Positions 1 to 6,660 of a DNA stretch of 23,384 bases are shown here, in pieces. Origin of the DNA: Atribacterota bacterium (GTDB lineage Bacteria > Atribacterota > Phoenicimicrobiia > Phoenicimicrobiales > Stramentimicrobiaceae); the NCBI GenBank assembly GCA_028696495.1, contig JAQVGY010000006.1:1-23384 (forward strand), written 5' to 3'. The translations under genes and the position numbers were made by a program. The stretch's first letter is position 1. Each line of letters starts with the position of its first letter. The notes below the pieces were generated by a model. It worked only from the letters and a program-made list of their open reading frames with translations, did no database searches and was not told where the DNA came from.

Positions 1-33
1 TAATTACCTTTTATGTTCCTAACTAAAATAAAG

Positions 34-51
34 AAGCAACTTTCATGCCAA
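34..51 (-). promoter_or_regulatory. Sigma-54 (-24/-12) promoter firing out of the left edge
   Basis: Read on the minus strand, the element is TTGGCATGAAAGTTGCTT. It matches the sigma-54 consensus YTGGCACGRNNNTTGCW at every defined position but one (T for C after TGGCA). The invariant GG (plus 48-49) and GC (plus 36-37) are separated by exactly 10 nt, the spacing sigma-54 requires. Transcription should start near position 24 and run leftwards out of the window. The last bases before the edge read AAAAGG on the minus strand, a possible ribosome binding site for a gene that starts just outside. The element lies just past the terminator of the sigma-54 activator gene, so the missing gene is its likely target. 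Confidence 0.8.
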
Positions 52-53
52 AC

Positions 54-88
54 AAAAAAAGGCCCCTTGATGTAAAAGGCCTTTTTAT
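54..88 (-). terminator. Intrinsic terminator after the sigma-54 activator gene
   Basis: AAAAAGGCC (56-64) and GGCCTTTTT (78-86) form a 9-bp stem with a 13-nt loop. On the minus strand the stem runs into seven T residues (plus 54-60). It ends the recN/activator transcript before the sigma-54 promoter at 34-51. The symmetry would also allow termination in the plus direction, but no plus-strand gene is visible. Confidence 0.75.
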
Positions 89-191
89 TGAATTCCCTTA
101 TTTTTACGCTTTTCAAAGATAAATGTTATTTAAGAAGTTGCTCAAATAGAGTTTTTATTTTGATTTAATATGGTTTTTTGAAAAGAAAAAT

Positions 192-227
192 CTGTAATTT
201 ATTGCAATTATTTGCAAGTATTTACAA
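192..227. promoter_or_regulatory. Phased hexamer array, candidate enhancer for the sigma-54 activator
   Basis: Four related hexamers begin at 192 (CTGTAA), 202 (TTGCAA), 212 (TTGCAA) and 222 (TTACAA), each exactly 10 bp apart and therefore on one face of the helix. The block is also a dyad centred at 209.5: 14 of 18 half-site positions match, in the form TGTAA-N5-TTGCAA-N4-TTGCAA-N5-TTACA. The array lies 50 bp beyond the stop of the activator gene. Its centre is about 167 bp upstream of the middle of the sigma-54 promoter, a usual distance for an activator binding site. That the neighbouring activator binds here is inference. Confidence 0.55.
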
Positions 228-276
228 TCTCTAAACAGTCACCCTGTTGCTGATTATTCTATTATCTTATTTTCAA

Positions 277-1743
277 TTAAGGGCTTTTGAAATCGTAAAC
301 TCTCTCAATTTCATATTTTTTAATTTTATTATAGAGAGTCCTTATACTGATTCCTAAATACTGAGCAGTCTTTTCATAATCACCTTTATAAGTATTGAGA
401 GCATCTATTATGGTATTTTTTTCAGTTTCTCCCTTTATTTTCTTTAATCCGCCTGGCTTTATACCTTTTACTTCTAAATCCTTATCGATGGAGGTATTCT
501 CTTTGTCCTCTATTCCTATTCTATTTAAACTTATCAATTCAGGAAGATGTATTTCTTTTAGAATATATTCCTGTACTCTCATATTTATTACTGCTCTTTC
601 AATCACATTTTCCAGTTCTCTAATATTCCCCGGCCAGGAATATTTCAATAATACTTCGATTACTTCTGGAGAAACATCTTTAATATTTCTACCAAATTCC
701 TGATTACACTTTCTGATAATATTCTTTACCAATACCGGAATATCTTCCTTTCTCTCTCTTAAAGGGGGGATTAGAATAGGAACAACATATAGTCGATAGT
801 ATAAATCTTCTCTAAAGAGACCGTTTTGAACTGCTTCTTCCAGATTGGTATTGGTAGCTGAAATAATCCTTACATCTACAAATATTGGCTCATTACTACC
901 CACTCTTACAATTTCTTTTTCCTGTAATACCCTCAATATTTTTGCCTGTAAATTCAAACTCATCATTCCGATTTCATCCAGAAATATGGTACCACGGTCA
1001 GCCTCTTCAAAAAGGCCTTTGCGCCCTTTTTTACTGGCACCGGTAAAAGCACCGCTTTCATATCCGAATAGTTCACTTTCTAATAAGGTATCTGTTAAAG
1101 CAGAACAGTTAACCCTGATAAATTGCTTATTTCTTCTGGAACTATGATTGTGAATGGCATGGGCAAAAAGCTCCTTTCCTGTTCCGCTCTCTCCATGTAA
1201 TAGCACTGTAGCAGGCGTATTAGCTGCTTTAATAGCCTGCTCTTTGGCAATAATCATAGCTCTGCTTTTACCCACAATATCATCAAAAGTGTATTTGGCC
1301 TCCAGATGGCGAACCCTTTTTTTAAACTGATTTAGCTCTTCAGTCAGGCTCCTTATCTCTGAAAGGTCGTGAATCACCGCCACACTTCCTTTCAGTACCC
1401 CATCTACCAGCACCGGTGCCACATTTACCAATACCTCTTTTTTGGTGGGACCAACCTTCATTCTTACCCCATGTACCGCTTTCCTGGTCTTTAATACCTT
1501 CATATGCATACTTTCTCCCTCTGCAATATCCACATTGGAAGATTTACCTATTACATCTTTTTCGGTTAATCCTATCAGTCTGGTATATGCATCATTTACT
1601 AAAGTATGTATTCCCTTCTCATTTACTACTGAGATAGCATCACCGGTAGAATTAATAATAGCCTTCAGGGTACTTAAAACCTCTTTCTGTTTATGTATTT
1701 CCCGGAGCAGAAATTTGTTAATAATATTATTTTTCTTCTCCAT
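277..1743 (-). CDS. Sigma-54-dependent transcriptional activator (PAS, AAA+, Fis-type HTH)
   Basis: This cytoplasmic enhancer-binding protein (488 aa) should use ATP hydrolysis to open promoters bound by sigma-54 RNA polymerase. A single PAS domain (about 22-135) is the sensory part. The AAA+ core (about 152-390) has Walker A GESGTGKE (184-191), the sigma-54-contacting loop GAFTGA (231-236), Walker B with LDEIG (255-259), and WPGNIREL (370-377). A Fis-type helix-turn-helix lies at about 443-480. There is no response-regulator receiver domain, so control is probably by a small ligand or redox signal at PAS. I chose the ATG at 1743, five bases after the recN stop and preceded by GGGTGA and GAGG, over the in-frame ATG at 1788, which would overlap recN by 41 bases. 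It is co-transcribed with recN. The intact GAFTGA loop indicates a true sigma-54 activator. The effector and targets cannot be read from the sequence. Confidence 0.93.
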   Translation of the reverse strand: MEKKNNIINKFLLREIHKQKEVLSTLKAIINSTGDAISVVNEKGIHTLVNDAYTRLIGLTEKDVIGKSSNVDIAEGESMHMKVLKTRKAVHGVRMKVGPTKKEVLVNVAPVLVDGVLKGSVAVIHDLSEIRSLTEELNQFKKRVRHLEAKYTFDDIVGKSRAMIIAKEQAIKAANTPATVLLHGESGTGKELFAHAIHNHSSRRNKQFIRVNCSALTDTLLESELFGYESGAFTGASKKGRKGLFEEADRGTIFLDEIGMMSLNLQAKILRVLQEKEIVRVGSNEPIFVDVRIISATNTNLEEAVQNGLFREDLYYRLYVVPILIPPLRERKEDIPVLVKNIIRKCNQEFGRNIKDVSPEVIEVLLKYSWPGNIRELENVIERAVINMRVQEYILKEIHLPELISLNRIGIEDKENTSIDKDLEVKGIKPGGLKKIKGETEKNTIIDALNTYKGDYEKTAQYLGISIRTLYNKIKKYEIERVYDFKSP

Positions 1744-1747
1744 TCCT

Positions 1748-3478
1748 CTATTCACCCTTCTGGTATAACATCTTTTTTGCATGCTCAATACTTATAGAAC
1801 CATATTTATCGCCATCCAACATGCGGGCAATTTCATAGAGTTGTTCTTCTCCTGCCAGTCTTTTTAAAGATAAGGCTGTTTTATTATCAGATATATATTT
1901 ACTGATATAGAGATGTTGATTTGCCCTACAGGCAATCTGGGGCAGATGGGTCACTGCAATAACCTGATGTTCTTTTGCAATTTTAGCCAATTTACTGGCA
2001 ATAATTTCACCCAGTCGGGCACCAACTCCGCTGTCAATTTCATCAAATATCATAACAGGTATTTGATCAGCCCTACTCAAGACCGATTTTAACCCTAACA
2101 TAATCCTGGATACCTCTCCCCCTGAGACAATATCTACAAGGGGCTTTATCTTTTCTCCAATATTTGTAGAGATAAAAAACTCAACCCGGTCAATCCCATT
2201 GTAAGCTATTTTCAATCTTTTATCTCCGATTGCCAAACCATTTTTATCTTCCTGTTCCTCAATTTGAATCACAAATTTGCAATCCTTCATATTTAACTCT
2301 GCCAGCTCCAGGACAATATTCTTTTCTAATTGTCGGGCAATTGATTTTCGCTCTCTGCTTAACTCTAAGGACAGTTCAATTAAAATCTTTTCATCTTCCC
2401 CGATCTCTTTTTTCAACCTTTCTATATTAGTCTCATCATCTTCCATAGAGTTTAACTGTTTTTGCAAATTCTCATAATATTTTAATATCTCCTCAATACT
2501 GTTTCCATATTTATGTTTTAAGTGGTTAATTAGATTCAGGCGTTCTTCAATCTCCTGTAATTGTGCTACATCAAGGTCAATTTTATCTTTATATTCCATT
2601 ATCTGTGAAGAGATATCTTCTACTTTTAGCTGTATGTCTGATAATTGTATTTTAATATTATTTATTCTTTCATCCAGGCTGGAAATTGTATTAAAATTAC
2701 TGATTATTCTGGTCAGGGTGTCAAAAACAGGGGCTTCTCCAGCACTACTATTATCTTCGAATAAAATTTCATAAGCCTTTTCAGTAATCTCTTTAATCCT
2801 GACATTATGTTGAATTACCTTCAGCAGCTCTTCTAATTCACCATCTTCTCCTTCTTTCAATTTAACCTGTTCTATTTCTTTAAGCTGAAAAAGCAAATAA
2901 TCCTTTTTAGATATGAATTCTGAATGCTTTTCTTCAATTTCTCTCAGCTGCTTTGTCTTTGCTTGCCATTGCTTATAATAATTATAAAATTGTTCTTTTT
3001 TTTCAGAAAAATGGCTGCTTCCAAAACTATCTACATAATCAATGTGATAACCTGAATTCAATAATGATTGGTGGCTATGCTGACCATGAAGGTCTATCAG
3101 ATAATTGCCTAACTCCTGAAGAAGAGAGAGAGTAACCAGCTGGTTGTTTATAAAGCACTTGCTTCTTCTGTTTTGTTGTATCTCTCTTCTAATAATTATT
3201 TCATCATCTTCAAAAAAAATCTTGCCGGTATCCTGCAGTTTCTGTTTTTGTCTTTGAGAAATGGAATCCAGATAGAATAATGCCTCGACTTCCAAAGACT
3301 CTTTTTCATCCTTGAACCAATTTTGACTGATGGGGGCACCCAATATTACATTTATAGCTTCTATAAGCATTGATTTTCCTGCCCCTGTTTCACCTGTAAC
3401 GACATTAAGCCCCTTTTCAAACTCCACACTCAACTCATCTATTAAAGCAAAATTTTTAATCTTCAGATACACAATCAT
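1748..3478 (-). CDS. recN: DNA repair protein RecN
   Basis: RecN is an SMC-like ATPase that acts early in double-strand-break repair by recombination. The 576-aa length is normal for the family (about 550-580). The N-terminal half-ATPase carries Walker A GETGAGKS (29-36). The centre (about 160-390) is a charged, heptad-rich coiled coil. The C-terminal half has the ABC signature VSGGEVSR (from 451), Walker B VMIFDEID (475-482), the following SGVGARLGE segment, and the switch histidine in VTHLPQIA. Start ATG is at 3478, with AAGGA about 9 nt upstream inside the end of nadK and only 3 nt between the genes. It sits with nadK and tlyA, as in Firmicutes, although the argR gene often found there is absent. 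I saw no sign of damage. Confidence 0.97.
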   Translation of the reverse strand: MIVYLKIKNFALIDELSVEFEKGLNVVTGETGAGKSMLIEAINVILGAPISQNWFKDEKESLEVEALFYLDSISQRQKQKLQDTGKIFFEDDEIIIRREIQQNRRSKCFINNQLVTLSLLQELGNYLIDLHGQHSHQSLLNSGYHIDYVDSFGSSHFSEKKEQFYNYYKQWQAKTKQLREIEEKHSEFISKKDYLLFQLKEIEQVKLKEGEDGELEELLKVIQHNVRIKEITEKAYEILFEDNSSAGEAPVFDTLTRIISNFNTISSLDERINNIKIQLSDIQLKVEDISSQIMEYKDKIDLDVAQLQEIEERLNLINHLKHKYGNSIEEILKYYENLQKQLNSMEDDETNIERLKKEIGEDEKILIELSLELSRERKSIARQLEKNIVLELAELNMKDCKFVIQIEEQEDKNGLAIGDKRLKIAYNGIDRVEFFISTNIGEKIKPLVDIVSGGEVSRIMLGLKSVLSRADQIPVMIFDEIDSGVGARLGEIIASKLAKIAKEHQVIAVTHLPQIACRANQHLYISKYISDNKTALSLKRLAGEEQLYEIARMLDGDKYGSISIEHAKKMLYQKGE

Positions 3479-3481
3479 AAA

Positions 3482-4381
3482 TTATGTCCTTCCGTCATCT
3501 TCCAGGATATTGGGCAAAACTCTACCACTCCATTTTAATTTTTTTCTTAAAATAGCAAAAAAACTTTTTCCGGGAAAGGTTACCAGCTGAGTCTTATTTT
3601 TAGACTCCTGTACTAATATTATATCATTCTCTTTTAGTGTAAAGCCTTCCTGTCCATCAACTGTTAGCATAACTTCCTGGCTTTTGGAGCGGATAATCAG
3701 TTTGATAATATCTTTATGATGAACAACCAGAGCTCTGGCTGATAATGTATGCGGACAGATAGGAGTTATAATTATGTTTTTTAAGGCAGGGTATATTATC
3801 GGGCCGCCTGCCGAAAGAGAGTAGGCTGTCGAGCCGGTAGAAGTTGATACTATCAAACCATCAGCAGCGTATTGAATTACATACTCCTCATTAATATACA
3901 TATCTAAATCAATCAACCTGGCAAATAATTTTTTTGCCACCACAATATCGTTGAGGCAGTAAAAATCTCCCTTCTTTTTACCATCTCTCATAATAAACCC
4001 CGATAACATCATTCTCTCTTCAATCTGGTAATTGTTGTTCAGAATATATGGAAGGTAGGTGTCTATTTCCTGCAGACCTATCTGTGTTAAAAAACCTAAT
4101 CCACCTAAATTTATTCCACATACCGGTATTTTGTACGGTGAGGCTAACCTGGCAGCTTTCAACATAGTACCATCCCCGCCAAGGGATAAAAACATATTCA
4201 GTTCCTGGTAGGGTTCACAAAGGGAGTGTATTTTTTCTGATTTACTCAATATACCAATTATTTCATCAGCTAAATATACATCAATATCTTTCTCATTTAA
4301 ATAATTAACTATTTTTTTTGTTACATTAAGGCCTTTATCCTTTTCCTCATTTACAATTATGCCTGTTTTTTTTATCCTCAT
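3482..4381 (-). CDS. nadK: NAD kinase
   Basis: This 299-aa cytoplasmic enzyme phosphorylates NAD to NADP and so supplies the NADPH pool. The family hallmarks are present: the nucleotide-binding GGDGT (68-72), the LNDIV block (143-147, the NE/D motif), and the glycine/serine-rich segment DGLIVSTSTGSTAYSLSAGG (174-193), followed by the C-terminal beta domain with the conserved VDGQEG. The ATG at 4381 has a strong AGGGGA site about 6 nt upstream. The preceding gene stops 10 nt before this start and recN starts 3 nt after this stop, so the three genes form one transcript. The length is ordinary for a bacterial NAD kinase of the PpnK type. Confidence 0.96.
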   Translation of the reverse strand: MRIKKTGIIVNEEKDKGLNVTKKIVNYLNEKDIDVYLADEIIGILSKSEKIHSLCEPYQELNMFLSLGGDGTMLKAARLASPYKIPVCGINLGGLGFLTQIGLQEIDTYLPYILNNNYQIEERMMLSGFIMRDGKKKGDFYCLNDIVVAKKLFARLIDLDMYINEEYVIQYAADGLIVSTSTGSTAYSLSAGGPIIYPALKNIIITPICPHTLSARALVVHHKDIIKLIIRSKSQEVMLTVDGQEGFTLKENDIILVQESKNKTQLVTFPGKSFFAILRKKLKWSGRVLPNILEDDGRT

Positions 4382-4391
4382 CTTTTTCCCC

Positions 4392-4964
4392 TTACAGAGT
4401 TTTATTGCAAAAAAGATACATTGCTAATAACGTAATTAGCGCTCCTAACAAAAAATATATAAGATTCTCAATCAGTCTGGAATGGAAATAAGGAAGCAAG
4501 AATCTTATCTCTGAAAATTTCTTGTTATCCATATCAAATAGAATAATGCCATATGGCCGATAGGCTAAGAAATATTCTAATAATTGTCTTCTGGTCTCCC
4601 TTTTGGTTATTTTATTTTTAGAACCGCTTTTTACTTCTACTACATAGGTCCGACCATTTTTTTTAACCAAAAAATCTATTCTTATTAAATATCGATAGAG
4701 TTCTGAGCCAGCTTTTATAATTAGAGGTTTGCTTTGTTGTCTGTCTATAATCTGAAAGCCATTTCTTTTCAGCAACACTTCTGCTTTTTTTTCAGCATAT
4801 TTACTGATTACCGCCCTCTTGATAGCCTTTCGGCTACTTAGAATGTTTTGTATTTTCAGATAGAGGATGAGGGAAAAAATTCCTCCCAGCAATAATATAA
4901 TAATGACCAGGTATCCAAAGGGAATTTCCCCCCTTAACAGTCCTTGAATTGATATAAAATCCAA
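4392..4964 (-). CDS. Membrane-anchored PD-(D/E)XK nuclease-like protein, function unknown
   Basis: I do not recognise a named family. The 190-aa protein has a hydrophobic segment at about 17-36, a soluble core at about 45-160, and a second hydrophobic segment at about 165-185. The core has the layout of a PD-(D/E)XK (YraN- or NERD-like) fold: an amphipathic helix with acidic residues (AEKKAEVLLKRNGF, 57-70), IDF with D97, then YVVEVKSG with E110 and K112, and a QLLEY helix (127-131) that could supply the motif's glutamine. Whether it cuts DNA is inference. The start is TTG at 4964; no ATG lies nearby, and AAGGGA sits 10 nt upstream. It is first in the operon with nadK, recN and the sigma-54 activator. 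The alternative is a membrane protein that has kept the fold without activity. Confidence 0.75.
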   Translation of the reverse strand: MDFISIQGLLRGEIPFGYLVIIILLLGGIFSLILYLKIQNILSSRKAIKRAVISKYAEKKAEVLLKRNGFQIIDRQQSKPLIIKAGSELYRYLIRIDFLVKKNGRTYVVEVKSGSKNKITKRETRRQLLEYFLAYRPYGIILFDMDNKKFSEIRFLLPYFHSRLIENLIYFLLGALITLLAMYLFCNKTL

Positions 4965-4980
4965 AATTTATATGTCCCTT

Positions 4981-5003
4981 TATCTTGCTCTTAAAACAAG
5001 ATA
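4981..5003. repeat. Inverted repeat in the leader of the nuclease-like gene
   Basis: TATCTTG (4981-4987) and CAAGATA (4997-5003) form a 7-bp perfect stem with a 9-nt loop. In the minus-strand transcript the stem ends directly before the AAGGGA ribosome binding site of the TTG-initiated gene, so it could affect access to that site. The T-rich tract that would make it a terminator lies on the plus-strand side, where no gene ends. No function is shown. Confidence 0.4.
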
Positions 5004-5138
5004 TGTTTTTTAATATTTTTCTGGGAGCTTCAGTAAACTGATAAATACCTTGAATATACTGTTTAAATATTTTGTAAAAAGTATTATATCTTTACCTGAG
5101 ATATAAAACATAATTTCTATTATTAATTGTAAAAAATA

Positions 5139-5168
5139 ATGATACTATGATGCTGTGAAAAGAATCAA
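5139..5168 (-). promoter_or_regulatory. Possible promoter for the nuclease-like/nadK/recN/activator operon
   Basis: The 220-bp gap after tlyA is the only room for a promoter of the downstream operon. On the minus strand TTGATT (plus 5163-5168) and TATCAT (plus 5139-5144) are spaced 18 bp. An alternative is a perfect TATAAT at plus 5083-5088 with no good -35. AT-rich DNA throws up such matches easily, so this is a weak call. The rest of the gap shows no gene or clear terminator. Confidence 0.3.
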
Positions 5169-5184
5169 ATTTATAAAAAATAGG

Positions 5185-6015
5185 CTAAGATAGAGATTCT
5201 TTGCTTGAAAAAAAGTGATGGGCTTCATTTACAATCTTTTTAATTAGATTAATATTGGTTAGATTTAGGTCATTATATCCTTTATTTTTAATCAAATAGA
5301 CGAGATATTCGATATTACCAGGATAATTTTTTATGGGAGAAAAAGTTAGATTAAGAAATAAAAAATCACTTCTTACTTTTTTTAAAATATTGTTGATTAC
5401 TTCCTGATGTACTACCGGGTCATCAACAATACCACCTTTTTTTACCAAATCTTTACCTGCCTCAAATTGTGGTTTAATCAAGGCAATAACTTCCCCTTTA
5501 TCCTTTAATAATCCATCTAATACCGGGAAGACTTTTTCTAAGGAAATAAAAGAAACATCTACGGTAGCTAAATCAAATAAAAAATCAAACCTATCTTTAT
5601 CAAGATATCTTATATTGGTTCTCTCTATACACACAACCCTTTCATCTTTACGCAAAGCCCAATCAAGTTGTCCATATCCCACATCCACACAGTATACTTT
5701 TTTAGCACCGTATTTAAGAAGGCAATCGGTAAACCCGCCGGTAGAAGCCCCTACATCTATAATTGTCTTTCCATTAACATCAATACCAAATTCTGTTAAA
5801 GCTTTTTCCAGCTTATCTCCGCCTCTGCTTACAAAACGTGAAGCATCTTTCTTTATATATAACTGACTGTCAATTTCACATCTGGTACCGGCCTTGTTTA
5901 CTGTTATTCCATTGACTTTTACCAGATTAGCCATAATATATCTTTTGGCTTTCTCTCGGGAATCAATCAATCCTTTATCGACTAATAATTTGTCTAATCG
6001 CTCTTTTTGTTCCAT
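5185..6015 (-). CDS. tlyA: TlyA family rRNA 2'-O-methyltransferase (YqxC type)
   Basis: The 276-aa protein has an N-terminal S4 RNA-binding domain (about 4-60) and an FtsJ-like Rossmann methyltransferase domain (about 62-250). Visible landmarks are RFVSRGGDKL (60-69), the SAM-binding motif DVGASTGGFTDCLL (87-100), DVSFISL (153-159), LIKPQFEAG (179-187, with the likely catalytic lysine K181) and GGIVDDPVVH (194-203). Characterised TlyA proteins 2'-O-methylate cytidines of 16S and 23S rRNA; some relatives were called haemolysins. The ATG at 6015 lacks a clear Shine-Dalgarno sequence, the weakest initiation region in the window, and follows the GerMN gene by 29 nt, so coupling to that gene is possible. 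Firmicutes commonly keep this gene next to recN and nadK, as here. Confidence 0.93.
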   Translation of the reverse strand: MEQKERLDKLLVDKGLIDSREKAKRYIMANLVKVNGITVNKAGTRCEIDSQLYIKKDASRFVSRGGDKLEKALTEFGIDVNGKTIIDVGASTGGFTDCLLKYGAKKVYCVDVGYGQLDWALRKDERVVCIERTNIRYLDKDRFDFLFDLATVDVSFISLEKVFPVLDGLLKDKGEVIALIKPQFEAGKDLVKKGGIVDDPVVHQEVINNILKKVRSDFLFLNLTFSPIKNYPGNIEYLVYLIKNKGYNDLNLTNINLIKKIVNEAHHFFSSKESLS

Positions 6016-6044
6016 TATTCAAATTCATTCAATATGATTAATAA

Positions 6045-6647
6045 TCACTTCCTCAGCCAATCCTCATCTCTCTCCAGAGGAATGCTGGTATCTACATGAC
6101 CTACTAAAGTCTCTCCGCTATTCCCATCAACAAGTATTTGCACTTTATTAATTTCAGGGAAAGAAGTAAGAGTCATTATTATAGAATAAACTGTTAGTAA
6201 TTCTCCTGCGCTCCCCCCTGGATGTCTATTTATTATTTCTGAAGAGAGGTCAATATAGGCAATACCTTCACTTATATAGAGGCTATTTACCCTGGTAGAG
6301 GATGGAACTGTTGGATAAAGCTCATTACTGACAGGACCTTTGATCAGCTCTACAATCGCCTCTTTGGCTATTCCATCAGTTCTCTTTATTTTTCTATATT
6401 CCGGTATGAGATATTGTGCATTTTCATCGGCAAAATATAATACTATCTGTTCTTCTTTTACATCAGGAGGTTGTACTAATTCAATCTCTTCCTTTTTTTC
6501 TTCCGCTTCAGGCACACCTCTTTCCAGGATTAAAGGAATTATAAATTTTTGTATCAAGAAGATGATAATAACCAATAAAATAATTAGTATTACCAGATCC
6601 GTTATCGATTTAATGGAATTTTTTTTCTTTCTTCTTCTTCTTGCCAT
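6045..6647 (-). CDS. GerMN domain protein, membrane-anchored
   Basis: This 200-aa protein starts with a strongly basic cytoplasmic stretch (RRRRKKK, 3-9). A single transmembrane helix (about 17-37) and an acidic linker (about 45-65) follow, and then a GerMN domain (about 66-185). The domain shows the family features: an initial beta strand IVLYFAD, an AIVELIKGP block (97-105), the AYIDLSSE strand (130-137), and the final strand with ILVDGNSGETLVGH. The domain is known from GerM of spore formers and from many non-sporulating bacteria, where it is linked to the cell wall. The ATG at 6647 has GAGG 6 nt upstream. It follows the amidase by 13 nt, the usual pairing of GerMN with a peptidoglycan amidase. 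Its presence alone does not show that the organism sporulates. Confidence 0.88.
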   Translation of the reverse strand: MARRRRKKKNSIKSITDLVILIILLVIIIFLIQKFIIPLILERGVPEAEEKKEEIELVQPPDVKEEQIVLYFADENAQYLIPEYRKIKRTDGIAKEAIVELIKGPVSNELYPTVPSSTRVNSLYISEGIAYIDLSSEIINRHPGGSAGELLTVYSIIMTLTSFPEINKVQILVDGNSGETLVGHVDTSIPLERDEDWLRK

Positions 6648-6660
6648 TTCAAGCCTCTAT

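Noticed and set aside
395..1768. Open frames on the plus strand opposite the sigma-54 activator
   Set aside because: They are antisense to a gene with complete AAA+ motifs, show no family motifs and have no good ribosome binding sites. The same holds for the other plus-strand frames opposite recN, tlyA, the amidase, csaB and oadB.
1744..1788. Longer start of the sigma-54 activator (15 extra residues)
   Set aside because: The extra residues lie in the out-of-frame end of recN. The ATG at 1743 sits right after the recN stop with a usable ribosome binding site.
4981..5020. Plus-strand terminator from the TATCTTG/CAAGATA stem and the following T-rich tract
   Set aside because: No plus-strand gene ends there. 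On the minus strand the stem has no T tract, so it is reported only as an inverted repeat.
6045..6647. GerMN protein as proof of sporulation
   Set aside because: The domain is common in non-sporulating bacteria and no other sporulation gene is present in the window.
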